From Pilasporangium apinafurcum (taxonomy: Eukaryota; Oomycota; Peronosporomycetes; Pythiales; Pythiaceae), in the NCBI GenBank assembly GCA_001600495.1, contig BCKE01000077.1, forward strand, positions 92,671 to 153,222: a stretch of 60,552 bases of DNA, read 5' to 3'. Shown piece by piece: positions 31,994 through 41,677 of the stretch (the first letter of the stretch is position 1; each line of letters begins with the position of its first letter). The position numbers and the translations under genes are program-made. The notes under the pieces are model-generated. The model was not told the DNA's origin and made no database searches. It saw nothing but the letters and a program-made list of their open reading frames with translations.

Positions 31994-32100
31994 TGCGTTA
32001 TGTCAACCGGTCCAGTCAACGGCATCAGTCACTCACTTGCTCACTCGCCATCCGTAGCTCCTTTGCCCCTGAACAGCAAACGCAAGCTTTTTCCCCCAAC

Positions 32101-33059
32101 ATGTCGTCCAATCTTGCTGCCGTACCTACCAATGCGCTGTTGTCGGAGCTCCAGAAGCGTATTGAATGTGCCACGAAGAAGGAACGTCGCACGATTTTCA
32201 TCGGTAAATTTGCTTCTGTATCTCGTTAAACAAAAAAAAATCTACCCCCTCGAGCATAGATACGACATGATTGCGTAGGTTTGATGGATCTGTGTGCGAA
32301 AGATATTGACTACTTTTTGTGTTGGTTGTAGGACCACCTGGATGCGGAAAGGGAACGCAATCGCCAAAGTTGAAGGAAGAATACTGCTTGTGCCACTTGG
32401 CCACTGGCGATATCCTGCGTGCAGCCGTGCGTGAAGGCACCGAAATGGGCAAGAAGGCCAAGGCCGCCATGGACGCCGGTGAGCTCGTCACGGATGAGAT
32501 TGTCATTGGCATCATCAAGGACGCAATTAAGGATCCGGAGTGCAGACGCGGTTTCATCTTGGATGGCTTCCCGCGCACGGTCATCCAAGCGCAAAAGGTA
32601 TGAAGAAAAATCACCAAATGCGACAATGATATCTTATGTACAGGCGCAGCATGGAACTGACACTAGGTGAATATTCTTTTTTATGTTTCTTGATAGCTTG
32701 ATGAAATGCTCAAGGAGCAGCGAACTCAAGTGGACAACGTGGTGAACTTTAACGTCCCCGATTCGATCTTGGTGGAGCGCATCTCGGGCCGACGTGTGCA
32801 CCCTGCCAGTGGTCGCAGTTACCACGTCAAGTTCAACCCGCCACACGTGGAAGGAAAGGACGATATCACGGGTGAACCGTTGATTCAACGCAAGGACGAT
32901 AATGTCGATACGCTCGGTGCTCGTCTCAAGGCTTTTCACAAGCAAACCCAGCCGGTGATTGATTACTACCGTGCGCAGGGCAAGCTCACCGAAGTGAACG
33001 CGCATACCACGATGGACAGTGTGACGGAGCAAATCCGAGAAAGCCTTGGACAAGATTAG
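32101..33059 (+). CDS. AK2: Adenylate kinase (AK2-type, long LID)
   Basis: Exons 32101..32203, 32332..32597 and 32697..33059 give 243 residues, all in frame. The enzyme interconverts 2 ADP with ATP and AMP. The P-loop GPPGCGKGT (about 35-43) spans the first junction. HLATGDILR and [10 protein letters not shown] are the AMP-binding blocks. [15 protein letters not shown] starts the LID of the long-type kinases, which lacks the four zinc-binding Cys found in some bacteria. No strong presequence precedes MSSNLAAVP, so it is cytosolic or intermembrane-space. The ATG at 32000 is in a different frame and is not used. Confidence 0.95.
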
Positions 33060-33618
33060 AGTGCTTGAAAGTCGTTCATCAGCCAACAGTAGCCTCGTTG
33101 AGAAACAATAGCAATATCTTTTTTTCATTCCCTGCATCCACTATCCCATGTTTGGGCTTTCAGCTTTGAATATTTTGATAGGCAACTGTTCTCCCTAGAC
33201 ATTTTTTTTAACAGATTCTTCTCTTACTTCGTTTGATGTGCAATAAAAGAACGCTGTGGATTAGTGTGCGCCATTGCAAGAATTTGCGTTTCATGTGCAT
33301 AAGTCCTCATCGTGAGCATCTTTCGACCCCATCCTGATCCACTTTTGCGCAATTTCGAATGTTGGAGGGATCAGTTATCAGCCAATTATATGGGTGAGCT
33401 ATGGTTGAGGTACGCTTTCAGCCAATCAAAATTCTACACTTTTCCCTCCAATCCGTACTTAATCGAGTGTATCCATCGTACTTAGTATGGATAGCTACGG
33501 TTTTAGTCGTTGCGTGTCATTGGCTTGCTCCAGCATACATCATCACATCAGTCAAAAAAGTAGACGTGTGGTCACCCACAACAAAGTGCCTGCACATCCA
33601 TCCAGCTGACTGCAAACC
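33060..33618. promoter_or_regulatory. Spacer with CCAAT pair upstream of dehydratase
   Basis: CCAAT boxes at 33382-33386 and 33422-33426, about 195-235 nt before the dehydratase start. A 79-codon frame over the second box is not convincing. Confidence 0.4.
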
Positions 33619-34445
33619 ATGGCGAAGAATGGATTGTTGAACTTGTATTTGCTCGCGTTTAACGCCGCCTCCTGTGCGGGCTGGGCCTTCGTGCTTTACC
33701 TGACGGTCACGACCGTGCTTGGTGCTCGAGAAGAAGGCAAGGACTGGGAGAATGTTTCACGTGCGACGTGGGATGCCGTTGAGTTCCCGCTCAAAATTGT
33801 GCAAACCATGGCCGTGATGGAGATCGTGCACGCCGCCATTGGCTTTGTGCGCTCGCCAGTGGGATCGACGTTTATGCAAGGTATGTGCAATGAAATCGAT
33901 TGATGAAGAAGCGATAGATTTATGCTAATACATCCTTGTAGTGAGCTCGCGCTTGTGGCTGTTGTGGGGTATTAATGTGCTCTGCCCTGTGTCTCGCTAC
34001 CAATTTGGCTTCCCATTGATGGTAGCGAGTTGGGGACTCGTCGAAGTACCACGCTATGCGTTTTACGCGCTCAACTTGTACAATATCGTGCCGTCGTTCC
34101 TATTCTTCCTGCGATATCACTTGTTCATGGTGCTCTATCCATCGGGCGTTGCCGGTAAGCTGTGTGTTGTGTTCCTGTCTTTCCTGCTTCCTCTCCATCC
34201 ATTTGTGCTGATGCTATAAACGTTTCTTTTCTTCTTTAGGTGAGGTGTTGTGCATGATCAGTTCGTTGAGCTTTTTATCCACGGGCGCGTACTCGATCCA
34301 GTTACCCAACCCACACAACATTGCCGTGTCGCTCTATGTGATTGTCATCCTCGTGCTCATCATCTACATCCCTGGTCTCCCAGTCATGTACAGTCACATG
34401 CTTCACCAACGCAACCGCGCTTACTCCAAACTCAAGACTGCATAA
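33619..34445 (+). CDS. Very-long-chain 3-hydroxyacyl-CoA dehydratase (HACD/PHS1)
   Basis: Exons 33619..33880, 33942..34154 and 34240..34445 give 226 residues, all in frame. This is the third enzyme of the ER fatty acid elongation cycle. Six or so hydrophobic segments are seen (for example YLLAFNAASCAGWAFVLYL, IVPSFLFFLRYHLFMVLYP, VIVILVLIIYIPGL). Family blocks include FPLKIVQTMAVMEIVHAAIGFVRS, SSRLWLLWGI and SWGLVEVPRYAFYAL, which carries the Glu expected at the active site. The usual basic C-terminal ER-retention end is weak here (KLKTA). Confidence 0.93.
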
Positions 34446-34831
34446 ACAGCAAGCACCTCAGGATTCCTCAATTTTCAATGAAATGAGTAATTGAGGAAAC
34501 AAGTTGAAGACGCTCCAGAACGATTGTATAGCTTCTATCCGTATAAGCATGGGAGTGAATGAGTCAATCTGTTAGAGAAGATGAATGCAATTTAATACAA
34601 TGCATTTATAACCGACGGTCTACTTCATGTGTATAGTCACCAATCAACTCGCAACGCAATATTACTTGTTTGCCCGAAACAGGTGTGTCATGACCACACC
34701 TCACAAACTCTGATTTTAAAAAATAGCTATCAAAACTCTACCAACGGCACGCGCATGAGAAGCTACTGCGCAACGATAAGCAGTACAAATATGTTTTGCA
34801 CCCTCGCACCACCAGCTAACTGTATCTTTCA
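34446..34831. other. Convergent intergenic spacer
   Basis: Contains a 90-codon plus-strand frame without recognisable features. No gene is called. Confidence 0.4.
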
Positions 34832-35791
34832 CTATAACGCACTGATGGAGCTCCTGGCACCAATGAGATCGTCATCTCCAGTTTCCTTGAATATTTTGTG
34901 AGAGACGGCCGCAACCATCGCCCCAATGCACACAACAGCCGCGACAATGAAAATCACAACCGTCTGGTTCAGTGACGCATTCGCCTGCGCGGCGGCTTTC
35001 GCAGATGATTCCATGCTGCTGCCACTATTGGACGAGGTGATGCTTGTAGTAGGGGCGGAGAAATCCTCGGCTGACCCATTACTACGTCCTGAAGACCCTG
35101 ATGTCATTGAAGTAGTACTGGACCCTGACGGATTAATGGCTGCTGATGAGGGTGAAGGTGTTTCATATGTTGGTGTGACATGGGGTGTGATGTCCGTAAG
35201 TACAATTTCCCCTGCTGCCTGTTCATCAGCTGATAATGAAAACGCCCCATGCACAATGCCTGCCATGTCCTCTTCCTCGTCTTCATCACCTGCATCCTTG
35301 TCGCCATCACCACTGGCACTACCAGCACTTCCAGCATCAACACTATTATGACTACTGTTAGAAGTAGAGATAGCGGGACTAGCAGTAGTGATAGTTGGAG
35401 TAGTGGTGGTAGCTACTGGCGTTTCGCTGACGCTAGTGGATCCTTGACTGGTGGAGATATCTGCTGACGTCCCACTAGATTCTTCTGTAGTGGTGAGGAA
35501 CTTTGCTATATTGGTCAGTGCGTCGTCAATGTTAGACGCTGCGAACTCGACATCGTTCACTTTAAAAACGACATTTTCCGATTCAGTAGCTGAGGTATCT
35601 CCAGCGTTGCTGTTCCCTGTATTCGAACCTGTAGTAGTAGAAGTAGTTGTCGTCGTTGTCGTGAAGGTGGTGGTAGTTGTACTCATCGATACCGCCTGTG
35701 TCTGTTCGGTCTCCTTTATCACCAACGCTATCACTAGCAAGAGCATCGGCCATCGCCATCGTGCACGCCGTCTCGAGCTGCTCCTCTCCAT
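34832..35791 (-). CDS. Ser/Thr-rich mucin-like type I membrane protein
   Basis: The frame opens at 35836, but the ATG at 35791 gives a compact basic start followed by the hydrophobic signal sequence (MLLLVIALVI), for about 319 residues. Next come a run of Thr with few interruptions (about residues 38-60), a Ser/Thr-rich ectodomain with an acidic patch (DAGDEDEEEDMAG), and one transmembrane helix near the C-terminus (VVIFIVAAVVCIGAMVAAV). A tail of about 25 residues follows. The ectodomain should be heavily O-glycosylated. Around residues 70-100, VVFKVNDVEFAASNIDDALTNIAKFL is the only stretch that looks folded. No family is recognised. A surface or cell-wall-linked role is inferred. Confidence 0.7.
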   Translation of the reverse strand: MERSSSRRRARWRWPMLLLVIALVIKETEQTQAVSMSTTTTTFTTTTTTTSTTTGSNTGNSNAGDTSATESENVVFKVNDVEFAASNIDDALTNIAKFLTTTEESSGTSADISTSQGSTSVSETPVATTTTPTITTASPAISTSNSSHNSVDAGSAGSASGDGDKDAGDEDEEEDMAGIVHGAFSLSADEQAAGEIVLTDITPHVTPTYETPSPSSAAINPSGSSTTSMTSGSSGRSNGSAEDFSAPTTSITSSNSGSSMESSAKAAAQANASLNQTVVIFIVAAVVCIGAMVAAVSHKIFKETGDDDLIGARSSISAL

Positions 35792-36826
35792 CTCTCTGCG
35801 ACCGAAAGAAAAAGAAAAGTGAACGGACCCCGTCATACTTCAGCTTCTCTGTTGTCTATACGAAGAACGACTTGCCTAGCAAATGAAGAGAGCGATGGAC
35901 CCTCCCCATTAATAAATGGTTTCCAACTGCACGACATGGTACTGACTTTTTGTCTCTGCTAACGTACAAACCGCTCGCACCATCTGGTAAACAGCAAAGT
36001 TCCCGCTCAGAAGATCCTGTCATTTTTTATAACTTGTTAAAAAAGATTCATGTTTCCTATTGTAGATTGTAGATTACGAACTGTGATAATGTCTCGAATA
36101 TTTTTTAGTGTGGTAGTATGAGCTTCCGAAGAGACAGATGGCTACCCTAAGCGCAGCTCGAAGCTGCAATTACTATAATAAGGTGTACTTTTCATTTTAT
36201 TATTTAAAAATGGGTGTATTGAAGTATCAGTAAGTATACAAAAACACTAATAAATGTGACATGTTTTATGAAACTTCATTGCAACGGTTTAGAAGATTAT
36301 TGTGGGGTTCTTGTTCTTTTTTGGTTCACCAGCTGCGATTGCATGTGCATTTGTCATAGAAGTGGTTTGCTGAGCTTGTGTTGTCACCCATTCGTTCGCT
36401 TCCATCTGGAGCTTACCTAACTGCTATGACATCTTAATGCTTTATTGTCCAGAAGCATGTGGAAGCAGTATAAATACTCTACACTACTTTCTGGTATTGC
36501 AATGCTTGCCCATGACTTTCACTGTTGATGAACTGATGCAACTAGCACTGTAGCCGCTGAGATCGAGATGGCAATCGGTTGCATGTGCGCAATTCTAACT
36601 AGCATAGGTAAAGGCGTACACAAACGACAGCCGATTGAAAAAAAATGACATCAAGAATTTTATCACTGAAGAAGATGAGTGATCTTGTCACAGTAGTAAT
36701 ACAAGCATACGTATGTACGCACGCAACAAACTTGATATTGGCGGTTATCAGAATACGGACTAGACCATGTGGGCGCGTTTGAGAGATTGGCAGACTCCTG
36801 CTGTCCACATATACTCCTCCTACACT
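35792..36826. other. Gene-poor region downstream of Fanzor relic
   Basis: AT-rich with no supported gene. In the orientation of the relic at 36827 this is its 3' flank, where a guide RNA and element end would be expected if the element was once complete. I found no clear terminal repeat. Confidence 0.4.
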
Positions 36827-37855
36827 TTATTCTGCTCGTCGCAGCTCTAGTGGTCTTAGAAGTCCATGTAGGAGACACATGGCGAGCATAAGATTGTTTT
36901 TCGATACATTCACGTCTCGCTCCCACGTGATTCTGCACTTGCTGTTGTTGCAACGGAGAACCTGGTGGGAAAGCTCGACGTTCGCACTTCTGTCAGCTTT
37001 TTTCGTTAGGAATGGCGTCTTCTCGAGCAGCTGGTAGTACTCGGAGCACTACTGGCTTGTGCGGTACTCGTCCATATGCAGCACGATTGTGCGTGTTATC
37101 AGCTCAAGGGTCCGTGTACATGGTCCTTGATGGAATCCTGTTGATTCTAGTCACCAAAGGCACTGCAAACCTGAGGACTTGGCGTGAGCACCAACCGCTT
37201 TTCCAGATGTGCCAACACCTTCTGACCAAATCTGGATTGAAAGAAATACCATTTACGAAATGGATGCGTCACATAAAAGCTCACTAAGAAGTCGAGGTAC
37301 CTCCACACGCACTTGATGCTTATCATATACTGGTCGTATGGCGCTGTCTTGAATCAAGGCATCTCCCGGACGATCCTGGCATACTCAGATTTCCTCTGCT
37401 TCAAGTTATCATACCAGAACGTACGCTTGTTCATCCCAGCGAGATGTCTGTATTCTCGTGTATATATATGTTGAACATCATATCGCTGGCTCGCTTGCGT
37501 CGAACGTCGTGCTTGCGTATCTTTTTCCTTTTCTTCTTCTGCTCCTTTCGCCATTTCTTCTTTGTTTAATTCTGTTTGCCTTTTCTTTTGTTGCGTTTCG
37601 CTTTCTCTTCTTCCACATCAACTTTTCACACACGAATGGCAGTGCAGAGCGACCCCATGCTAGAATCGATTCCAACGACAGTATCAAAAGTGTAATTGTC
37701 AGAAAGTGCCGCCATATTTTCGTTCTTCTCTTCCGCAGGATGTTGCCGGAGTAAAGATGCGCTGTAGCCGTTGGTTGTGATCTGGTACGCGAACTTGCGA
37801 ATGTGGAAGCCCTTTTCCCAAAGTTCGTCTCGCATGACCTGAAACTTTGTTGGAT
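36827..37855 (-). pseudogene. Decayed Fanzor (TnpB-like RNA-guided nuclease) gene
   Basis: The minus strand can be followed through frame changes in the order of a Fanzor protein. Upstream comes a GFHIRKFAYQITTNGYSAS segment; then TVVGIDSSMGSL (RuvC-I Asp codon at 37667-37665) and EYRHLAGMNKR. After a TGA at 37356 come FKTAPYDQY and FRKWYFFQSRFGQKVL, then FGD, where a TAG at 37149 stands in place of a likely Trp. Last come MDEYRTSQ (RuvC-II Glu) and VLRCNNSKCRITWERDVNVSKN (zinc ribbon and RuvC-III Asp), with a final stop at 36827. At least four in-frame stops and two or more frameshifts kill it. The active-site acids remain. The long spacing between zinc-ribbon Cys pairs resembles Fanzor1. 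N-terminal limits are unclear. Confidence 0.8.
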
Positions 37856-38935
37856 GAGACTTGGGCTTGTCGCTTCAAGTAACGGACCATGGATGCATGC
37901 ATCAGTTGACTGGAGGTGTCGGTCACATGGAAACGCGATGTGATGTGCTGCTGTCACTGCTTGTACCACCGGAAGCCGTGCTTTTTATTTCTGATTTGTT
38001 TCCCGGTCCATTTTGTGTGACAGACAATGGACTTGCAGATAAGTAGAGATCAGAATTGAATTTCCAGGTCAGGCATGATTCCGGTGACACTGTAAGTACA
38101 CGCTTCATTACAGCCATACATTCCTGATGAGCTGCAACTTGGAAAGGATAGTTCTTATTATTTGAATAGAAACTAAAACCATTCAACTACCAAAGATGAA
38201 CACCAGTGTGTAGATAAAACACGATGAACCACCATAGAACACATACATCACGTACTACCGTCCATATTTTGGTCATAGATTCAAACAATTATCATGTCTC
38301 AAAGTTACTTTGATCCTTACAATAATCCCTGGAATCATTCATTCGCTTTTTCTTCATGAAATCAAAGAAGAACTATAGGAAAGCAAGGTCTAGTAATCCA
38401 TAAGAGAGAGGATTACTTGAATGTTTTTTTGGAAGCTTGACAAGAATGGTTAGACATGGCAGTGAAGGAGCAATCATTGCGTCTGCGTATTATGCCCATA
38501 ACCATCAATCCTGCCATTTTGATTCGAAGAACCACCAGCATTCTTTTCTGGACATCGACGGTACATAAGTTGGAGCTCCTCATTTTTTTTAACTGTTAAA
38601 CCCTCAATGAGTCATCTGATTGGACAAACACATCAATCCATCTCCTCGGGTTATGGTTAGCAACTAAAATTTCTACCAATGATATCGTTTATTTTGTATA
38701 TTAACAGCGACGACAGGACTGGTGACACGTGTGTTCCAAGATTTTCATTGGCTGAAATGTTTTTCTCCTCCAATCATTTGAGACAGATTACTTGACTGAG
38801 ATAAAACGCAATCGCATTGTCACCCCCTCTCCTCCCCGTCGCTCCTTCCTCCGTTCTCCACCACTGAGAAACGATTTGGAAGTGAAAAGCTCACACAAGT
38901 AGAATTTAATTCAATCTACAAGAACAAGACAGAAA
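37856..38935. other. Region upstream of Fanzor relic and ISCU promoter
   Basis: The first part (to about 38.0 kb) may encode the eroded N-terminus of the Fanzor relic. The ISCU side has an inverted CCAAT box (38747-38751) and a CCAAT box (38770-38774), about 160-190 nt before its start. No other gene is seen. Confidence 0.4.
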
Positions 38936-39421
38936 ATGCTCGCTCGTGTGGCCAAAAGATCGCTCGCTGCTGGTTTGACCGGCCGAAATGCTGTTGCACC
39001 TACTGTCGCTACCATTGGCCAGGCGCGCATGTATCATGAGAATGTTATCGATCACTACGAAAACCCACGCAACGTCGGGTCGATGGACAAAAACGCGAAA
39101 AATGTCGGCACCGGGTTGGTCGGCGCACCTGCCTGCGGTGATGTCATGAAATTGCAGATTCAAGTGGATGAGAACGGCACGATTGTGGACTCCAAGTTCA
39201 AAACGTTTGGCTGTGGCTCAGCGATCGCGTCCAGCTCTGTTGCCACAGAATGGCTCAAGGGCAAGACAGTTGAGGAATGCCTGAAGATTAAAAACACTGA
39301 TATTGCGTCGCATCTGAAGCTTCCTCCTGTCAAACTGCATTGCAGTATGTTGGCGGAAGATGCTATTAAGGCCGCGATTTCGGATTACAAGCAGAAGCAG
39401 GAAGCTTCCTCGTCGGCGTAG
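38936..39421 (+). CDS. ISCU: Iron-sulphur cluster scaffold protein ISCU
   Basis: Intronless, 161 residues. The first 30 residues are basic and Ala/Arg-rich, a mitochondrial presequence ending before MYHENVIDHYENPRNVG. The scaffold assembles [2Fe-2S] clusters with the NFS1 desulphurase and passes them on through HSP70. Three cluster-ligand Cys regions are intact: GAPACGDVM, FGCGSAIASSS and KLHCSML. The LPPVK chaperone-recognition motif is present. Its products are needed by lipoyl synthase and ferrochelatase encoded in this window. Confidence 0.97.
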   Translation: MLARVAKRSLAAGLTGRNAVAPTVATIGQARMYHENVIDHYENPRNVGSMDKNAKNVGTGLVGAPACGDVMKLQIQVDENGTIVDSKFKTFGCGSAIASSSVATEWLKGKTVEECLKIKNTDIASHLKLPPVKLHCSMLAEDAIKAAISDYKQKQEASSSA

Positions 39422-39760
39422 TTGGGAGAACCACCGGAAATCAGATAAATGTGGCGTGTTTGCAGTTGTTAAATGGCCCACAATGGAACAAGAAGAAAAC
39501 AATCAGACTCAGTGTATATACAGTGAGGATGCATCTGTGCATGTTTGCGCATCAAGCAGGTAGAGACCAACAACAAAAAAACAAATCCGTAAGCTAAATC
39601 AAAGTTGTTATTTTATTGAAAAATGCATCTATCTCTTCATTTCTTCAGTTCGCGTTTCAATCAAAATGCGCATGGAAACTTGCTCCACATCATTTATCGC
39701 ATGGCAAACTCAATTTAGTTCTCTTGTCGAATGTACACGAATGGCCAAAAATTTCCTGCT
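39422..39760. other. Convergent intergenic spacer
   Basis: Lies between the 3' ends of ISCU and the zinc finger-GLTP gene. A 97-codon plus-strand frame overlapping the neighbour is a shadow. No other feature is seen. Confidence 0.4.
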
Positions 39761-41677
39761 TTATTTGAGGTCTTCCAGATTGTGTTTTTTGTACAGCGCC
39801 TGGAGCTCCATCACGATTGACTTCATCTGTCCTTGTGTCTTCACCAAACGCGAAATAGATTCGTCGCTAGTATCTAAATTGAGTGAACTAAGAATCGTGC
39901 TTCGTGTTGGAATCGATCCCAACGCGCTCATGACGCCTTTGCGAACGATCCATGGATGACGCTGACCGATGGTTTCTTCGTACGCTTTGCCTGCTCCAGC
40001 TGATGTGTGTTCCTCCTGACTTTCGGTTAGCGTGTGGCGAATGCATGCTTCCACAAACTCTACAAACCAGAGTAATCGCAAAACACAACGCGAACAGGAT
40101 GGTTTTTTCTTACCACCAACATTCGCCACCTTCAGCTCTACTTCTCGTTCGACAACCACACGAATAGCTTGTTCATGCCACGAAGCAGGGCCACTCGAAG
40201 GTACTGGCCAGGTTGCCAAATTCGTTCCAATGCTTGTCACGTATCCATTAACGGCACTACCCGCAAACGACGTCGCTCGCCCAAACACCAAGACAAACCC
40301 ACAGATCATCTCGCACGTCATCAGAAAGTTACTCAGCCTTACTTCGTTGTTATCGGTACGGTCATTAATTGCGCAATCTTCGATGATAGCGCTCATCTTG
40401 TCAAAGTTAAACCCGCCATGGTCGCTTTTCTCGCCCATATCCACCTCCAACACTTCATCATCTTCATGTTCGCGTGGGCGCGGCGAGGCCATCGGGGTAA
40501 TCACGAGCTTTCGACTGGCTGTGGACGTCGTTGAGTGAGCTCGATTACCTCGAACTGCACCTGACTTCACACGCTTCCGCACGGGCATGTGATCTTTATT
40601 CCTGGACCGACAAATTTCATCAAAGACTACCAGGCCAACAATATAGGACCCGAACACGCGCATCGAGAGGATATAGTCCAATCTTCTGGCAAGCACGACA
40701 TACCACGGAACAACTACAAGCGCAAGAATCTCTTCTTCACCAGTACTTCCAACGGCACTGGATGCTGACAATGACGACGCTACTTTGTAATCCAGCATGA
40801 TCCGGATCACTACTAAGAATGCTATCACGGCCAAGGAGATCCAATGCCGCAATCGAAGATGCGAGTTGGAAAAATAGCGCTTCAGCCCTGTTTTTTCGTA
40901 CGAGGAAATCGTTACTTTCTCTCTTTCAGATGGTGACGATGATGAAGATCCAGGAGACGGTAATGGCGTCGATGAACCAGAGACGTCAAGTGCCTTCCCC
41001 TCCATCGCTGATGATATAAATGGTTTTGGAACCGACTGCCTTCGTGGCATACTAATATTATTGCTGGGCGAAAGCTGTGGAGATGATTCGGGTGTCATCA
41101 TCGGGGTGTTGGTCTGCACATATGTCCGAGCACACGGATCACAGAGCCGTGATCCCTTCTTCCGTTCCAACCGGCGATTCAACTTGACACGGGTCTTGCT
41201 GCAATCATCACAAACGCGTTTGCCACAGATCTTACATGAATGTTTGGGGTGGAATACTGTGAAGGACCGATCGCAAATGTAACACCGTTTCCCTTTGCCC
41301 TGATGATCATTATGCCCACCAGCTTCGGGAGTAGTTGACATCATCGCTTCATCTGCAGTCGAGTATGTGCGGGGCTGTTGTTCGTCGTCGCTGGAGGATG
41401 CACGTAGTTCCTCGGTCGATGGATTCAGCTCTAATGGTGGCGGGTTTGGTGTCACATGCACATGAAGTGGAGGCGGCACCATGTTCTTCTCTGGCACAGG
41501 ACTCTTGCGCCGCACATTCTTCAGTTCGTCCATGACGCGTTGACGCAAGCGTCTCCCCGTGAAACTCCTCGTTCCATGAAGTGATGGGGACATGGCAGGT
41601 GCTTGAGTGGGAGGAGGCTCCATCGCCTCCATCTGGTTGTCGCGCGGGGACGTTTCACTCACTACAGTAGCGACCAT
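39761..41677 (-). CDS. FYVE-like zinc finger, transmembrane and GLTP-domain fusion protein
   Basis: About 620-638 residues. A Pro/Ser-rich N-terminus is followed by a FYVE-related finger (CYICD...HSCKICGKRVCDDC...CDPCA, about 131-185). Its basic loop is HSCK in place of the usual R-HHC-R. Two or three hydrophobic segments lie at about 275-360. A glycolipid-transfer-protein domain spans about 417-610 (FLMTCEMICGFVLVFG, SAVNGYVTSIGTNL, YEETIGQRHPWIVRKGVMSAL, IPTRS). GLTP domains carry ceramide-1-phosphate or glycosphingolipids between membranes. A 54-nt stretch 40113..40060 has GTAAG and TTTGTAG borders and encodes an odd KKKPSCSRC insert; it is probably an in-frame intron, restoring VGEFVEACIRHT. 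Confidence 0.82.
   Translation of the reverse strand: MVATVVSETSPRDNQMEAMEPPPTQAPAMSPSLHGTRSFTGRRLRQRVMDELKNVRRKSPVPEKNMVPPPLHVHVTPNPPPLELNPSTEELRASSSDDEQQPRTYSTADEAMMSTTPEAGGHNDHQGKGKRCYICDRSFTVFHPKHSCKICGKRVCDDCSKTRVKLNRRLERKKGSRLCDPCARTYVQTNTPMMTPESSPQLSPSNNISMPRRQSVPKPFISSAMEGKALDVSGSSTPLPSPGSSSSSPSEREKVTISSYEKTGLKRYFSNSHLRLRHWISLAVIAFLVVIRIMLDYKVASSLSASSAVGSTGEEEILALVVVPWYVVLARRLDYILSMRVFGSYIVGLVVFDEICRSRNKDHMPVRKRVKSGAVRGNRAHSTTSTASRKLVITPMASPRPREHEDDEVLEVDMGEKSDHGGFNFDKMSAIIEDCAINDRTDNNEVRLSNFLMTCEMICGFVLVFGRATSFAGSAVNGYVTSIGTNLATWPVPSSGPASWHEQAIRVVVEREVELKVANVGGKKKPSCSRCVLRLLWFVEFVEACIRHTLTESQEEHTSAGAGKAYEETIGQRHPWIVRKGVMSALGSIPTRSTILSSLNLDTSDESISRLVKTQGQMKSIVMELQALYKKHNLEDLK

Noticed and set aside
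35451-35822. 123-codon plus-strand frame with Val runs
   Set aside because: Antisense of the Thr-rich repeat of the mucin-like protein.
37923-38186. 87-codon minus-strand frame considered as the N-terminus of the Fanzor relic
   Set aside because: No segment could be matched to a Fanzor N-terminal region with confidence, so the relic was ended at about 37855.
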